Shown here piece after piece: positions 1-9,061 of a stretch of DNA of 64,000 nt. The notes beneath the pieces are model-generated. The model ran no database searches. It was not told the DNA's origin and worked only from the letters and a program-made list of their open reading frames with translations. Source of the stretch: Janthinobacterium sp. (GTDB taxonomy: Bacteria > Pseudomonadota > Gammaproteobacteria > Burkholderiales > Burkholderiaceae_D); assembly GCA_003133225.1 (NCBI GenBank), contig PKWL01000068.1:1-64000 (forward strand), written 5' to 3'. Position 1 is the stretch's first letter, and each line of letters starts with the position of its first letter. The position numbers and the translations under genes are program-made.

Positions 1-110
1 ACAAAACGGCATAGAGCCGGCGTTGGCGGCTCAATGAAAAATTAAATGAGATAATATTTCCGGAAGAAATTATTATTTAGCGTGAAAATGCCTAAAAAAG
101 CGCCTTCTAT

Positions 111-124
111 GTTCGGGTCCGAAC
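111..124. promoter_or_regulatory. 14-bp palindrome upstream of the first small gene
   Basis: GTTCGG and CCGAAC flank a GT spacer, a perfect inverted repeat 53 bases before the start of the small gene at 177. The preceding 100 bases are AT-rich and hold a looser dyad around 47-77. The position suits an operator, but no regulator can be named from the sequence. Confidence 0.3.
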
Positions 125-176
125 AGACCTTATCTCGAAATTGAGGCATCCTGTTGTTTTGACTAGGAGAATAAAC

Positions 177-389
177 ATGAGTTTTCTAGATCTCGACATC
201 GACGCTATCGATCAACCGCATGAAGATGCGAACTTCCATTTATCCAGGCTCGACTTGCTAACCGAACAAAATATCGTTCCGCCGAAGGCCAAACTGGACG
301 CTTTGGAAACAGCTGCCTGGCGCGACATGACAGATGCTGCATGGAATCAAATGTCGGTGGCAGAGTTATTTTATGCGATGGCCGAATAA
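177..389 (+). CDS. Small acidic protein of unknown function
   Basis: This 70-residue protein begins MSFLDLDIDAIDQ. The ATG at 177 is chosen because AGGAGA lies about 8 bases upstream, a strong ribosome binding site that the longer reading from 141 lacks. It is rich in Asp and Glu and has no Cys, no signal peptide and no membrane segment. Its end (LFYAMAE) looks helical. I do not recognise the family. The strong ribosome binding site and the palindrome upstream favour a real gene. Its right-hand neighbour is on the opposite strand, so it is probably transcribed alone. Confidence 0.55.
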   Translation: MSFLDLDIDAIDQPHEDANFHLSRLDLLTEQNIVPPKAKLDALETAAWRDMTDAAWNQMSVAELFYAMAE

Positions 390-489
390 GATCGGTTACT
401 CCATCTCAAAGGTCCCAAAAAGGAAGGGGGGAAGCGCACCCTTGCACTCGCCTATAGCCTCATTTCGGCTTTCACCAAACACGAAAGCG

Positions 490-858
490 TTACGGCGACA
501 ACCTTGCGGCTGTTGTCTCGCGGAAAATATCGACCTTGTCTGCTGCGCCATGGCGCAATTGAAGATGGTCGAATTTTGCCGGAACGACTAACTTATTTCC
601 CTCTATCTTGAAATTAAAGACAAGTGCGTGCCCCCCGGCATCGATCGAAAAAACGTCAGGCAGCGGCGCCGAATGCTTCATCTCGATCTGAACATCTTCA
701 CTTTCCCGTTTCACCTCAAGCGGGTAAAGCGCGCTGTGCGGATCTCCCTTTACGATGTAAGAAATGGCGTTACTGGAGCGCACGGCTTTGTCGCATGCGG
801 GCAATAGCGACAGCATGGCAACAAGAATGATCAGTCTGGTGAAATTGGGCAATGCCAT
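490..858 (-). CDS. Lipoprotein resembling the VirB9/TrbG C-terminal domain
   Basis: The 122-residue protein starts with a lipoprotein signal (MALPNFTRLIILVAMLSLLPAC), with lipobox Leu-Pro-Ala-Cys, so the mature form should be acylated at Cys22 and sit in an envelope membrane. The remainder follows the pattern of the C-terminal domain of VirB9, TrbG and CagX, the outer-membrane-complex proteins of type IV secretion and conjugation. Matching features are a YPLEVKRESEDVQIEM strand pair, DVFSIDAGGHALVFNFKI, then LVVPAKFDHLQLRHG. Family VirB9 proteins are about 250-300 residues with an extra N-terminal domain that is absent here. No other type IV secretion gene lies in the window. The domain match was made by eye and is moderate. 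Confidence 0.6.
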   Translation of the reverse strand: MALPNFTRLIILVAMLSLLPACDKAVRSSNAISYIVKGDPHSALYPLEVKRESEDVQIEMKHSAPLPDVFSIDAGGHALVFNFKIEGNKLVVPAKFDHLQLRHGAADKVDIFRETTAARLSP

Positions 859-996
859 TTACTTGTTTTCCCGCGCATGAAAAGTCTCAGTGTAGCGCAA
901 AGACGTGGATCTGGGGCCGGCCCGTTTTGGCAATCCGCGGCCGACCGGTTCTAACGTTAAAACAGCGCCCCGGACCCTTTGCGAGGCGGAGCCAGC

Positions 997-1022
997 GGCC
1001 ATTCCCAGCCTTGGGAATGGCC
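997..1022. repeat. 10-bp perfect stem-loop
   Basis: GGCCATTCCC (997-1006) pairs perfectly with GGGAATGGCC (1013-1022) around a 6-base loop, followed on the plus strand by TCGTTTTC. It resembles an intrinsic terminator pointing right, yet no plus-strand gene ends just upstream. It lies in the gene-poor 859-1416 stretch, where I see no convincing coding sequence. Confidence 0.45.
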
Positions 1023-1247
1023 TCGTTTTCAAGATGAAATTTGTCGTCAAAAGTCTGTCTTGCGATGGCTTGTTGATCGAGTTCATTTGCGATGTATACG
1101 GTCAAAACTCAGTCAATGCTAAAAACGAGAGCACAGGCAAAAAAAATAGTTCGAGCGCCTGATGAATGTTTAAGCAAAATAAGCACATATGCCACATCAG
1201 TTTTAAGCTCCTGCTGGCCGTCGACCAAAGTATGGGGAGTGTGGGCA

Positions 1248-1299
1248 GTGGCCGCACTAGCGCGGCCACGTGCGCCGCCCTGTGGCGCCGGGGCGCCAC
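1248..1299. repeat. Two consecutive GC-rich hairpins before the antiporter gene
   Basis: GTGGCCG (1248-1254) pairs with CGGCCAC (1263-1269). Thirteen bases later GTGGCGCC (1282-1289) pairs with GGCGCCAC (1292-1299). They sit 118-169 bases before the antiporter start. They could be a transcription barrier, a structured 5' leader or a palindromic repeat element. Confidence 0.4.
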
Positions 1300-1416
1300 G
1301 TCACACCGCCAAGGCACCTTCGTTATACAAAAGATTGGCAGGCCCGGCCGGCGCGAAATCAGCCCCACTCTACAGCCTCATGCGTGTGAAGCTTGTCTCA
1401 AGGTAGAATCTGGTCG

Positions 1417-2619
1417 ATGGATATCATTATTACCCGCACTATCGGCCTTTTAGGCGTCGCAATTTTGGTGGCGATCATCGCCCGCCGCCTCCATCTTCCC
1501 TACACCGTCGGACTCGTGATCACTGGCATCGGTCTCGCGGCGGCACGACTCCAAACGGGGACGATGCTCACCCACGACTTCATTTTTGACCTGATATTGC
1601 CCCCGCTCTTATTCGAAGCTGCACTTAGCATGCATTGGAGGCCATTGCGGCGGGACTTGCTGCCCATCCTCACTTTGTCCACCCTCGGCGTTGTCATTTC
1701 CACCGCCTTTGTGGCAACGGGAATGGTGCATTTTCTAAATTGGCCGCTTACCCCGGCGCTGGTTTTCAGCGTGCTAATTGCCGCCACCGACCCGATTGCC
1801 GTGATTGCCATGTTCAAAGATACGGGGGTCAAAGGGCGGCTCCGCCTGCTAGTTGAGAGTGAAAGCCTGTTTAACGATGGCGTGGCGGCGGTGCTGTTCG
1901 CCCTCGTCCTCGCGTGGGGCACCGAGGGCGCCTCAATGACGGCGGCAGCGGCGACGTGCAAATTGGTGTTGATGGCGGGCGGCGGCATCGGCGTCGGCTT
2001 GCTGTGTGGCGGGGCCGCCGTCGCGCTAGCGGGGCGGACCTCCGACTATTTGGTTGAAACCATGGTCACCACCGTCGCTGCTTACGGATCATTTCTTGTA
2101 TCCGAGCACTTTCATTTTTCCGGAGTCTTGGCAACCGTCGCTACCGGGCTGGTGATGGGAAATTTGGGTGTACTAACAGAAACGGAGCTCCTGTCGTCTG
2201 GTGGACGCACTTTTGTCGTCGCCTTTTGGGACTTCGCCGCCTTTATCGCCAATTCACTCGTCTTTTTACTGATCGGGCTAGCGGTCGCTAGCGTCTCGTT
2301 CGAAGGCCTGGGCGCGGCCGCTCTCGTTTGTATGATTGCTCTGGTGCTGGCCGGACGCGCCTTGACCATCTATCCCCTGTGTCTCCTGTTTCGCCATTCG
2401 ACATGGGCCATACCGGCAAACGAACAGCACATCTTGTGGTGGGGTGGCTTAAGGGGAGCGCTGGCCCTGGCGCTGGCCTTGGCGCTGCCACCAAACTTGG
2501 ATCATAGAAACGAAATCCTGATTGCCGCCTTCGGTGTTGTGGTTTTCTCGACTGTCGTGCAAGGACTGACAATGCCTTGGCTCTTACGGCGCTTGAGATT
2601 CTTGCCGCTCGCCGAGTAA
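1417..2619 (+). CDS. CPA1-family Na+/H+ antiporter
   Basis: This 400-residue integral membrane protein should exchange Na+ (or K+) for H+ across the inner membrane. It is almost wholly hydrophobic, with about 11-13 predicted membrane segments. It carries CPA1 (NhaP/NHE) hallmarks: AATDPIAVIAMF, holding the TDP motif of the unwound helix, and SESLFNDGVAAVLF, holding the FND motif with the ion-binding Asp. GGLRGALALALAL near the C-terminus is also typical. There is no long cytoplasmic C-terminal domain. The ATG at 1417 is preferred over 1393 because the protein then begins directly at the first membrane helix (MDIIITRTIGLLGVA). Two GC-rich hairpins precede it. Which ion it carries cannot be read from the sequence. 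It may matter that a possibly Na+-translocating ATPase lies 42 kb away. Confidence 0.88.
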   Translation: MDIIITRTIGLLGVAILVAIIARRLHLPYTVGLVITGIGLAAARLQTGTMLTHDFIFDLILPPLLFEAALSMHWRPLRRDLLPILTLSTLGVVISTAFVATGMVHFLNWPLTPALVFSVLIAATDPIAVIAMFKDTGVKGRLRLLVESESLFNDGVAAVLFALVLAWGTEGASMTAAAATCKLVLMAGGGIGVGLLCGGAAVALAGRTSDYLVETMVTTVAAYGSFLVSEHFHFSGVLATVATGLVMGNLGVLTETELLSSGGRTFVVAFWDFAAFIANSLVFLLIGLAVASVSFEGLGAAALVCMIALVLAGRALTIYPLCLLFRHSTWAIPANEQHILWWGGLRGALALALALALPPNLDHRNEILIAAFGVVVFSTVVQGLTMPWLLRRLRFLPLAE

Positions 2620-2829
2620 TGATTCGACCATAGCGCCGCGGGGCAGAACGTTTTTTAAACCTTTCCAATTTGTAATCTAAGAGTGCCGCTTGGGACAGAC
2701 ATTTTCCGTTATCATCCTGTCTGGCAACCCGCTCCGTCCCGGGCGCGGCGCCCGAATAATGGTCCAGCGCCTAAGAATGTTGTTCGTCTAAAGTCAACCA
2801 TCCAAAAAATTGCATCAATTTGATCGATC

Positions 2830-4071
2830 ATGCTAAATCGTAGCGCACCTACTTTGCCGCCCAAAACGCGACTGATCTTGGCCGGTGCTAGCGTGCTTTT
2901 TGGCGGCGCCCTTCTGGCCTGGCATTTCATGACGGGCGCGCCACCAGCGCCCGCCGTTGAAGCCCCAGCGGCAGGAACATTTCGTCCAACCAAGGGTCAA
3001 CTAGACGCTCTCAAGATCGTCCCGGTGCAGGCGATGACGTTTCGCAGCGAACAAGTCACCGACGGCACCATCGCCAATAACGACGATACCACGACCCCCG
3101 TCTTTTCCCCCTATTCCGGGCAGGTGGCAAAGCTGTATGCCAAGCTAGGCGATGTCGTGCCAAAGGGCGCGCCTTTGATGGCGGTCGAAGCATCGGAGTT
3201 CGTGCAAGGACAAAATGATTTGATGACGGCCGTGTCAAGCCTTAGCACGGCGCGCGCGCAAGTCGCGCTAACCCAGGCGTCAGAACTGCGTCAGCGCGAC
3301 CTGTTTGAGGCCAAGGCGGGGGCTCAAAAGGACTGGCTGCAAAGTCAAGCCGACTTAAGCGCAGCGCAAAACAATGCCCGCAGTACTGAAATTGCGCTGC
3401 GCTCAGCGCGCAATCGTCTGCGCATTCTCGGTAAGTCGGAGGCGGAAATCGTGGCCATAGAGGCCGCACCGAATGACCAGAAAATGAATCCCGAAGCACT
3501 GGTGCGCGCGCCGATCGCCGGTACCGTCATCTTGCGCCAAGTGGGGCTTGGCCAGTATATCCAAAGCGCCTCGGGCGGCGCCGCCAACCCCGTGTACTCG
3601 ATCGGCAATCTATCCAGTGTTTGGCTAATTGCCAACGTGCGCGAGAGCGACGCGCCGCAATTGCGTATTGGACAAGCGCTCGAAGTACAAGTATTGGCTT
3701 GGCCCAAGCGGCTATTTAAGGCAAAAATTGCCTGGATCTCCCCGTCCATAGACCCCAACACCCACCGCTTGCCGGTACGCGCGGAAATGGACAATCGTGA
3801 TGGCGCGTTAAAACCCATGATGTTTGCCCGTTTTCGCATCCTGACCGGCAACGCCGTCACCGCCCCTGGCGTAACCGAGGGCGCAATCGTCTACGATGGA
3901 TCCAACGCCCATGTTTTTGTCGCGCGCGCAGACGGTACTTTGGCCGTGCGCGCGATCCGCACCGGCCGCGTCAGTGGCGACATGGTCGAGGTCACCGCGG
4001 GCTTGACCGCCGGCGAAAAGATCGTCACTAGCGGCGCTTTGTTCATCGATCGTGCAACGGAAGGCAAATAA
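2830..4071 (+). CDS. RND efflux periplasmic adaptor (CzcB/CusB-like membrane fusion protein)
   Basis: The 413-residue adaptor would bridge the inner-membrane permease at 5766 and the outer membrane factor at 4126. It has one N-terminal anchor (residues about 14-33), then a lipoyl-like half (FSPYSGQVAKLYAKLGDVV), a helical hairpin rich in Ala, Gln and Arg (about 135-195), and a second lipoyl half (VRAPIAGTVILRQVGLGQYI). Beta-barrel and membrane-proximal domains follow (VWLIANVRESDA, THRLPVRAEMDN, GLTAGEKIVTSGALFID). This order is that of HlyD/CzcB adaptors of metal RND pumps. No His-rich metal-binding N-terminal extension is visible. It heads a three-gene operon, with 54 bases to the next start. 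The ribosome binding site is weak. Confidence 0.88.
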   Translation: MLNRSAPTLPPKTRLILAGASVLFGGALLAWHFMTGAPPAPAVEAPAAGTFRPTKGQLDALKIVPVQAMTFRSEQVTDGTIANNDDTTTPVFSPYSGQVAKLYAKLGDVVPKGAPLMAVEASEFVQGQNDLMTAVSSLSTARAQVALTQASELRQRDLFEAKAGAQKDWLQSQADLSAAQNNARSTEIALRSARNRLRILGKSEAEIVAIEAAPNDQKMNPEALVRAPIAGTVILRQVGLGQYIQSASGGAANPVYSIGNLSSVWLIANVRESDAPQLRIGQALEVQVLAWPKRLFKAKIAWISPSIDPNTHRLPVRAEMDNRDGALKPMMFARFRILTGNAVTAPGVTEGAIVYDGSNAHVFVARADGTLAVRAIRTGRVSGDMVEVTAGLTAGEKIVTSGALFIDRATEGK

Positions 4072-4125
4072 GATGGATCGTCGCGTCGCATCCACGAAAA
4101 TTTGCTGCGTGGCGGAATCGGCAAG

Positions 4126-5631
4126 ATGAAGGCGTCGATCCAGAAATTTGGTCTGCCCCGTGCAGCAGCGGCGTCCTGCATCTGGTTGCTAGCCGGTTGT
4201 GCTGTCGGTCCCGATTTCGTGCCACCGGCCGCGCCCCGGCAGGCCGGCTACACAGAGCAGCCCTTGGCGGCGCAGACGGCGGCGGCCCCCGTGGCCGGCG
4301 GCGAGGCGCAACGTTTCATGCTCGGCCAAGATATCCCGCAACAGTGGTGGACCTTGTTCCACAGTGCGGCACTTAATGCCTTGATCGAGGATGCCTTAAA
4401 ACACAATCCCAATTTGCAGGCAGCGCAAGCGGCCTTGCGCGTTGCGCAGGAAAACGTCTTGGCCCAGCAAGGGGCTTATTACCCGAGCGTCAATGCCAAT
4501 TTCACCTCGGCGCGGCAGAAAGAGGCCACCGCCAGCGTCGCCTCGTCGGCCGCCTCCGGAGCGTCCTTGTTCAATTTGCACACGGCTCAGGTGACGGTGT
4601 CGTATACGGCCGATGTGTTTGGCGGCAACGGGCGCCAGGTGGAGAGCTTACAGGCCGAATCGGACTCGCAACGTTTCCAATGGGAGGCTGCCAAACTTTC
4701 CTTGACGGCGAACGTGGTGGCCGCAGCGGTGCAGGAGGCGTCGTTGCGGGCACAGATCGCAGCGCTTGGGACGATCGTTTTGAGTTTGCAGCAACAGCTA
4801 TCCTTGCTCCGCCACCAACTTTTCGCGGGCGCGATCGCAGAAGCCAATGTGGTGGGCCAGCAGGCCACCTTAGCGCAGACGAAAGCCTTGTTGCCGCCCC
4901 TGAAAAAACAACTGGCTCAGCAGCGCGACTTGCTGGCGGCGCTAGCGGGGCGTTTCCCGAGCGATGCCGGGGCCGAAAAATTTGACCTGTCAATGCTAAA
5001 TTTGCCGCAAGAGTTGCCTCTCACCTTGCCCTCTAATTTGGTGGCGCAACGCCCGGACGTGCGTGCGGCGGAAGAACAGTTGCACGCGGCCAGTGCCCAG
5101 ATCGGTGTGGCCAAGGCCAACATGTTGCCTCAATTTACCTTAAGTGGCGGCGGCGGCGGCATGGCGACGGAAATAGGCCAAATATTTAATTCCGGCAACG
5201 GATTTTGGAATCTCGCAGCGGGTTTGACGCAACCCGTATTCGCCGGCGGCATGCTGCTGCATCGAAAACGTGCGGCCGAGGCCGCTTATGACGAAGCCGC
5301 CGCGCAATATCGCAGCACCGTCATTTCCGCGTTCCAGAACGTGGCGGATACCTTGGAAGCCTTGCAATATGATGCCGACGCTGTGCAAGAGGCCGTGGCG
5401 GCCGAGCGCGCCATTGCTCTTAGTTTGGCAATTGCAAAGCGCCAAGTGGAATTGGGCGATAGCAGTAATTTGGCCCTGCTGACGGCCGAACAGGCCTATC
5501 AGCAGTCACTCATTATTTTGGTGCAGGCGCAAGCGAGCCGCTACGCTGATACGGCCGCCCTGTTTCAAGCCTTGGGTGGCGGATGGTGGAATCGGGGCGT
5601 GGCGGGCGCAGACGAAAACCGCTCCCATTGA
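4126..5631 (+). CDS. NodT-type RND outer membrane factor lipoprotein
   Basis: This 501-residue protein should form the trimeric TolC-like exit duct of the heavy-metal-type RND pump. A signal peptide ends in lipobox Leu-Leu-Ala-Gly-Cys, putting the acylated residue at Cys25, followed by AVGPDFVPPAAP, the usual NodT start. Two OEP repeats with long amphipathic helices follow (about 85-290 and 300-490). LVAQRPDVRAAEEQLHAASA is the classic start of the second repeat. The end (LFQALGGGWWNRG) is also characteristic. I place the start at ATG 4126 rather than an upstream TTG at 4102, since it gives a normal-length signal peptide. It lies between adaptor and permease. Confidence 0.88.
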   Translation: MKASIQKFGLPRAAAASCIWLLAGCAVGPDFVPPAAPRQAGYTEQPLAAQTAAAPVAGGEAQRFMLGQDIPQQWWTLFHSAALNALIEDALKHNPNLQAAQAALRVAQENVLAQQGAYYPSVNANFTSARQKEATASVASSAASGASLFNLHTAQVTVSYTADVFGGNGRQVESLQAESDSQRFQWEAAKLSLTANVVAAAVQEASLRAQIAALGTIVLSLQQQLSLLRHQLFAGAIAEANVVGQQATLAQTKALLPPLKKQLAQQRDLLAALAGRFPSDAGAEKFDLSMLNLPQELPLTLPSNLVAQRPDVRAAEEQLHAASAQIGVAKANMLPQFTLSGGGGGMATEIGQIFNSGNGFWNLAAGLTQPVFAGGMLLHRKRAAEAAYDEAAAQYRSTVISAFQNVADTLEALQYDADAVQEAVAAERAIALSLAIAKRQVELGDSSNLALLTAEQAYQQSLIILVQAQASRYADTAALFQALGGGWWNRGVAGADENRSH

Positions 5632-5765
5632 AAACCCCGTTGGATAGACGAGACAAGAACGTCGTTGCCTAAATCACCGCCGATTTAAGTAAAACTCAGC
5701 GGCCACGCCGCATGCTTGCAAGATGCAGGGAGTTTTTTGGCACCCATTTTATAAGAAAGTTTCGC

Positions 5766-8700
5766 ATGAATCAGGTGGTCGAATTTGCGCTAAGACAGCG
5801 GCTACTCATGGTGATCTTGCTCATGGCAATGTTCGGCGTGGGAATAGTGAGTTTTATGAAGCTCAATATCGAAGCTTATCCCGACCCCGTGCCGCCGCTA
5901 ATCGATATCGTGACCCAGAGTTCCGGTCAGTCCAGCGAGGAAATCGAGCGTTACATAACCATTCCAATTGAAATCGGGATGGCCGGGATTCCGCACGTCT
6001 CGGTGGTGCGGACCATATCCATGTTCGGGCTGTCTGACGTCAAGGTCCAGTTCACCTACGATTTTACCTACGAAGAAGCGCAGCAGTGGGTCATCAATCG
6101 CTTGTCGCAATTGCCGCCCTTGCCCAATGGGGCGCAGCCGCAGATATCGCCCACCAGTCCGACCGGTGAAATTTACCGTTATCGCGTCGTCGGGCCGCCC
6201 GGCTACGGGGTGACGGATCTGAAAACCCTCGAGGACTGGGTACTTGAACGGCGCTTCAAGGCGGTGCCCGGTGTCATTGATGTGACCGGCTGGGGCGGCA
6301 AGACGAAGACGTATGACATCGAGATCGATCAAAATCGCCTCGCCAGTTATGGCTTGACGCTGCCTCAAGTGTTGCAGGTTGTAAATGCAAGCAATGCCAA
6401 TATCGGTGGCCAAACCATTAATATTGGGGCGCAATCTGCAGTGGTGCGCGGGCTCGGCTTGGTCCAGTCGATGAACGATATCCGCAAAATGGTTCTCGTG
6501 TCGAATCATGGGGTGCCGGTGCTGCTGTCTGACGTTGCCAACGTCAGCGTTGGGCACCAGCCTCGGCTCGGCATTGCCGGGCATGATGACGAAAACGATA
6601 TTGTCGAGGGAATCGTGCTCATGCGGCGCGGTGGCGAGAGCATGCCCACCATCCAGAAGGTGGAAGCGGAGGTGGCGAACATCAACCGTTCCGGCATCTT
6701 GCCGCCCGGTGTGCGCATCGTGCAAATTTACGATCGAAGCGACTTGATCAATGTCACCACCCATACGGTATTGCACAATATGGTGGTGGGAATTATCTTG
6801 ATTTTTTTGTTGCAGTGGGCTTTCCTCGGCAATTTGCGCAGCGCCATCATTGTTGCGCTGACGATTCCTTTCGCATTGGCCTTTGCCATCGGTTTGCTCG
6901 TGCTGCGTGGCGAATCGGCCAACCTGTTGTCGGTGGGCGCGATTGATTTTGGCCTGGTGGTCGACGCCTCCGTCATCATGGTCGAGAATATATTTCGGCA
7001 TCTGGCCGAAAGCTCGGCTTCGCGCAGTTCCGGCAGCCCCTTGCTGCACCGGGTGCGCGCCACGCTCGGCCTGCGCGGTAAATTTTCCGTCATTGCCAAT
7101 GCCGCCACTGAGGTGAACCGTGCCATTTTTTACTCGGCGGCGATCATCATTGCCGGTTTCGTCCCTCTGTTTACGATGAGCGGGATCGAAGGGCATATTT
7201 TCGGCCCGATGGCGAAAACCTATGCGTATGCCATTACCGGTGGTTTGATTGCCACCTTCACCGTCTCGCCAGCCTTGAGTGCGCTATTGCTGCCTGACCA
7301 TTTGAGTGAAGTCGAGACCATTTTCGTGCGCTTGCTGCGACGCCTGTATGAGCCTACGGTCAATTTTGCACTGAGCAACAGAAAACTGACCCTAGCCGGA
7401 CTCGGCGTCCTGCTCTTGTTGGCCGGTTTGGCCATGCACCCCCTCGGACTGGAATTTTTGCCGAAACTGGAAGAGGGCAATTTGTGGATACGCGCGACCA
7501 TGCCGCCCTCGATCTCTCTCGAAGAGAGTAATGCCTATGTGAATCAAATGAGAAAGTTACTGAAGAGCTATCCCGAAGTGGAAACCATCGTGTCCCAGCA
7601 TGGCAGGCCAGATGACGGTACGGACACGTCGGGCTTTTTCAATGCTGAATTTTTCGTCCCCCTCAATTCGTTTGACACCTGGCCTAAAGGAATGGACAAG
7701 GAAAAATTGACGGAGCGGATGACGCGCAGGTTGACTGAGCAATTTCCCGGAGTGGAATTTAATTTTTCACAATATATCGAAGACAATGTCGAAGAGGCCG
7801 CATCGGGAGTCAAGGGTGAGAATTCGATCAAGATTTTTGGCAATGATCTCGCCATGCTGGAAAAGACGGCCGACCAAATCAAACATGTGATGGAAACCGT
7901 GCCGGGAGTCACCGACCTTTCAGTCTTCACGTCGCTTGGTCAGCCGACCGTCAAGATCGACATCGACCGCGATCTTGCGGCCCGCTACGGCCTAGCCTCA
8001 GGCGACATCAACGCATCCATTAAAGCGGCGATCGGCGGCCAAGCTGCCGGCAACCTGTATGAGCCGGGCAGCGATCGCAACTTCCCGATGATCGTGCGCC
8101 TCGCTCCCGAGTACCGCCAAAGTCTAGCCGCGATGGGGCGCATTACCATCGGTGCGCCCAATCCGAACGGCAATGGCATCGTCCAAATTCCATTAAGCGA
8201 TCTCGCCTCCGTGAGCTTGGTGTCGGGTGCGTCTTTTATTTATCGCGAGCAAGAGCAGCGTTACATTCCCCTCAAGTTTAGCGTGCGCGGGCGCGATCTT
8301 GGGTCGGCAATACTGGAAGCGCAGCGCAAAGTAGCGCAACAAGTTAGCATGCCTGGCGGTTACCGCCTCGAGTGGGTCGGCGAATTCGGCAATTTGCAAG
8401 AGGCGATGCAAAGACTCGCCATTGCGGTGCCTCTGAGCATTTTGCTGATCTGCATCCTTTTGTATATGAACTTCGGCTCGATGGTCGATATGCTGCTGGC
8501 CGCGAGCGTCATTCCCATGGCGCTCATCGGGGGCATCTTCGCACTCTACTTGACAGCCACGCCATTTAGCGTTTCCGCAGCGATTGGTTTCGTCGCCCTC
8601 TTCGGCATCGCCGCCATGGATGGCATCCTCGTGCTTTCCTATTACAATCAACATATCGACTATGGGCTGGATCGGGCCAGCGCCATCACGCGCACCTGCC

Positions 8701-8960
8701 AGGTGCAGATGCGACCGGTGATCATGACATGCATCGTGGCGTGCGTGGGACTACTCCCCGCGGCATTTTCGGCCGGTATTGGCTCGCAAGTTCAAAAACC
8801 TTTGGCGCTGGTGGTCGTTGGCGGCATGTTGCTCGCGCCACTACTGATTCTCATCACGCTGCCAGTGTTAATTGCCATGTTTTCAAAACGCCTGCCTAGC
8901 GTTGAAGAGCAGGCCAAGAAGGTGCTTGCTCAAACCAGAGGAGACTGGTTTGAGCAATGA
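5766..8960 (+). CDS. Heavy-metal-efflux-type RND permease (CzcA/CusA family)
   Basis: The 1064-residue inner-membrane pump has the RND layout: one N-terminal helix, a large periplasmic loop, five helices, a second loop and a final helix bundle. TM4 contains GAIDFGLVVDASVIMVEN with Asp394, Asp400 and Glu407. The D-x5-D-x6-E spacing matches the proton-relay residues of CzcA, so the HME subfamily is likely rather than HAE drug pumps. ATG 5766 gives the standard start MNQVVEFALRQRLLMVI; the extra 18 codons from 5712 look untranslated. The gap to the outer membrane factor is 134 bases. The metal (Co/Zn/Cd or Cu/Ag) is not decidable by eye. No metal regulator is adjacent, although a histidine kinase follows the EIIA gene downstream. 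Confidence 0.9.
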   Translation: MNQVVEFALRQRLLMVILLMAMFGVGIVSFMKLNIEAYPDPVPPLIDIVTQSSGQSSEEIERYITIPIEIGMAGIPHVSVVRTISMFGLSDVKVQFTYDFTYEEAQQWVINRLSQLPPLPNGAQPQISPTSPTGEIYRYRVVGPPGYGVTDLKTLEDWVLERRFKAVPGVIDVTGWGGKTKTYDIEIDQNRLASYGLTLPQVLQVVNASNANIGGQTINIGAQSAVVRGLGLVQSMNDIRKMVLVSNHGVPVLLSDVANVSVGHQPRLGIAGHDDENDIVEGIVLMRRGGESMPTIQKVEAEVANINRSGILPPGVRIVQIYDRSDLINVTTHTVLHNMVVGIILIFLLQWAFLGNLRSAIIVALTIPFALAFAIGLLVLRGESANLLSVGAIDFGLVVDASVIMVENIFRHLAESSASRSSGSPLLHRVRATLGLRGKFSVIANAATEVNRAIFYSAAIIIAGFVPLFTMSGIEGHIFGPMAKTYAYAITGGLIATFTVSPALSALLLPDHLSEVETIFVRLLRRLYEPTVNFALSNRKLTLAGLGVLLLLAGLAMHPLGLEFLPKLEEGNLWIRATMPPSISLEESNAYVNQMRKLLKSYPEVETIVSQHGRPDDGTDTSGFFNAEFFVPLNSFDTWPKGMDKEKLTERMTRRLTEQFPGVEFNFSQYIEDNVEEAASGVKGENSIKIFGNDLAMLEKTADQIKHVMETVPGVTDLSVFTSLGQPTVKIDIDRDLAARYGLASGDINASIKAAIGGQAAGNLYEPGSDRNFPMIVRLAPEYRQSLAAMGRITIGAPNPNGNGIVQIPLSDLASVSLVSGASFIYREQEQRYIPLKFSVRGRDLGSAILEAQRKVAQQVSMPGGYRLEWVGEFGNLQEAMQRLAIAVPLSILLICILLYMNFGSMVDMLLAASVIPMALIGGIFALYLTATPFSVSAAIGFVALFGIAAMDGILVLSYYNQHIDYGLDRASAITRTCQVQMRPVIMTCIVACVGLLPAAFSAGIGSQVQKPLALVVVGGMLLAPLLILITLPVLIAMFSKRLPSVEEQAKKVLAQTRGDWFEQ

Positions 8961-9061
8961 GCAGCCGAGCTCTCAGCTAGTATTATTTGGGGAGGGTGCG
9001 AACTGCCGCGCGCCGCTCGCCTTTTTTCACTCTCGGCCACAAGGCCATCGGAGCAGATCTG

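Noticed and set aside
5898-7196. 432-codon open frame on the minus strand inside the RND permease
   Set aside because: It lies fully antisense to a clear CzcA-family gene, is His/Arg/Gln-rich in the way of GC-rich shadows, and shows no family features.
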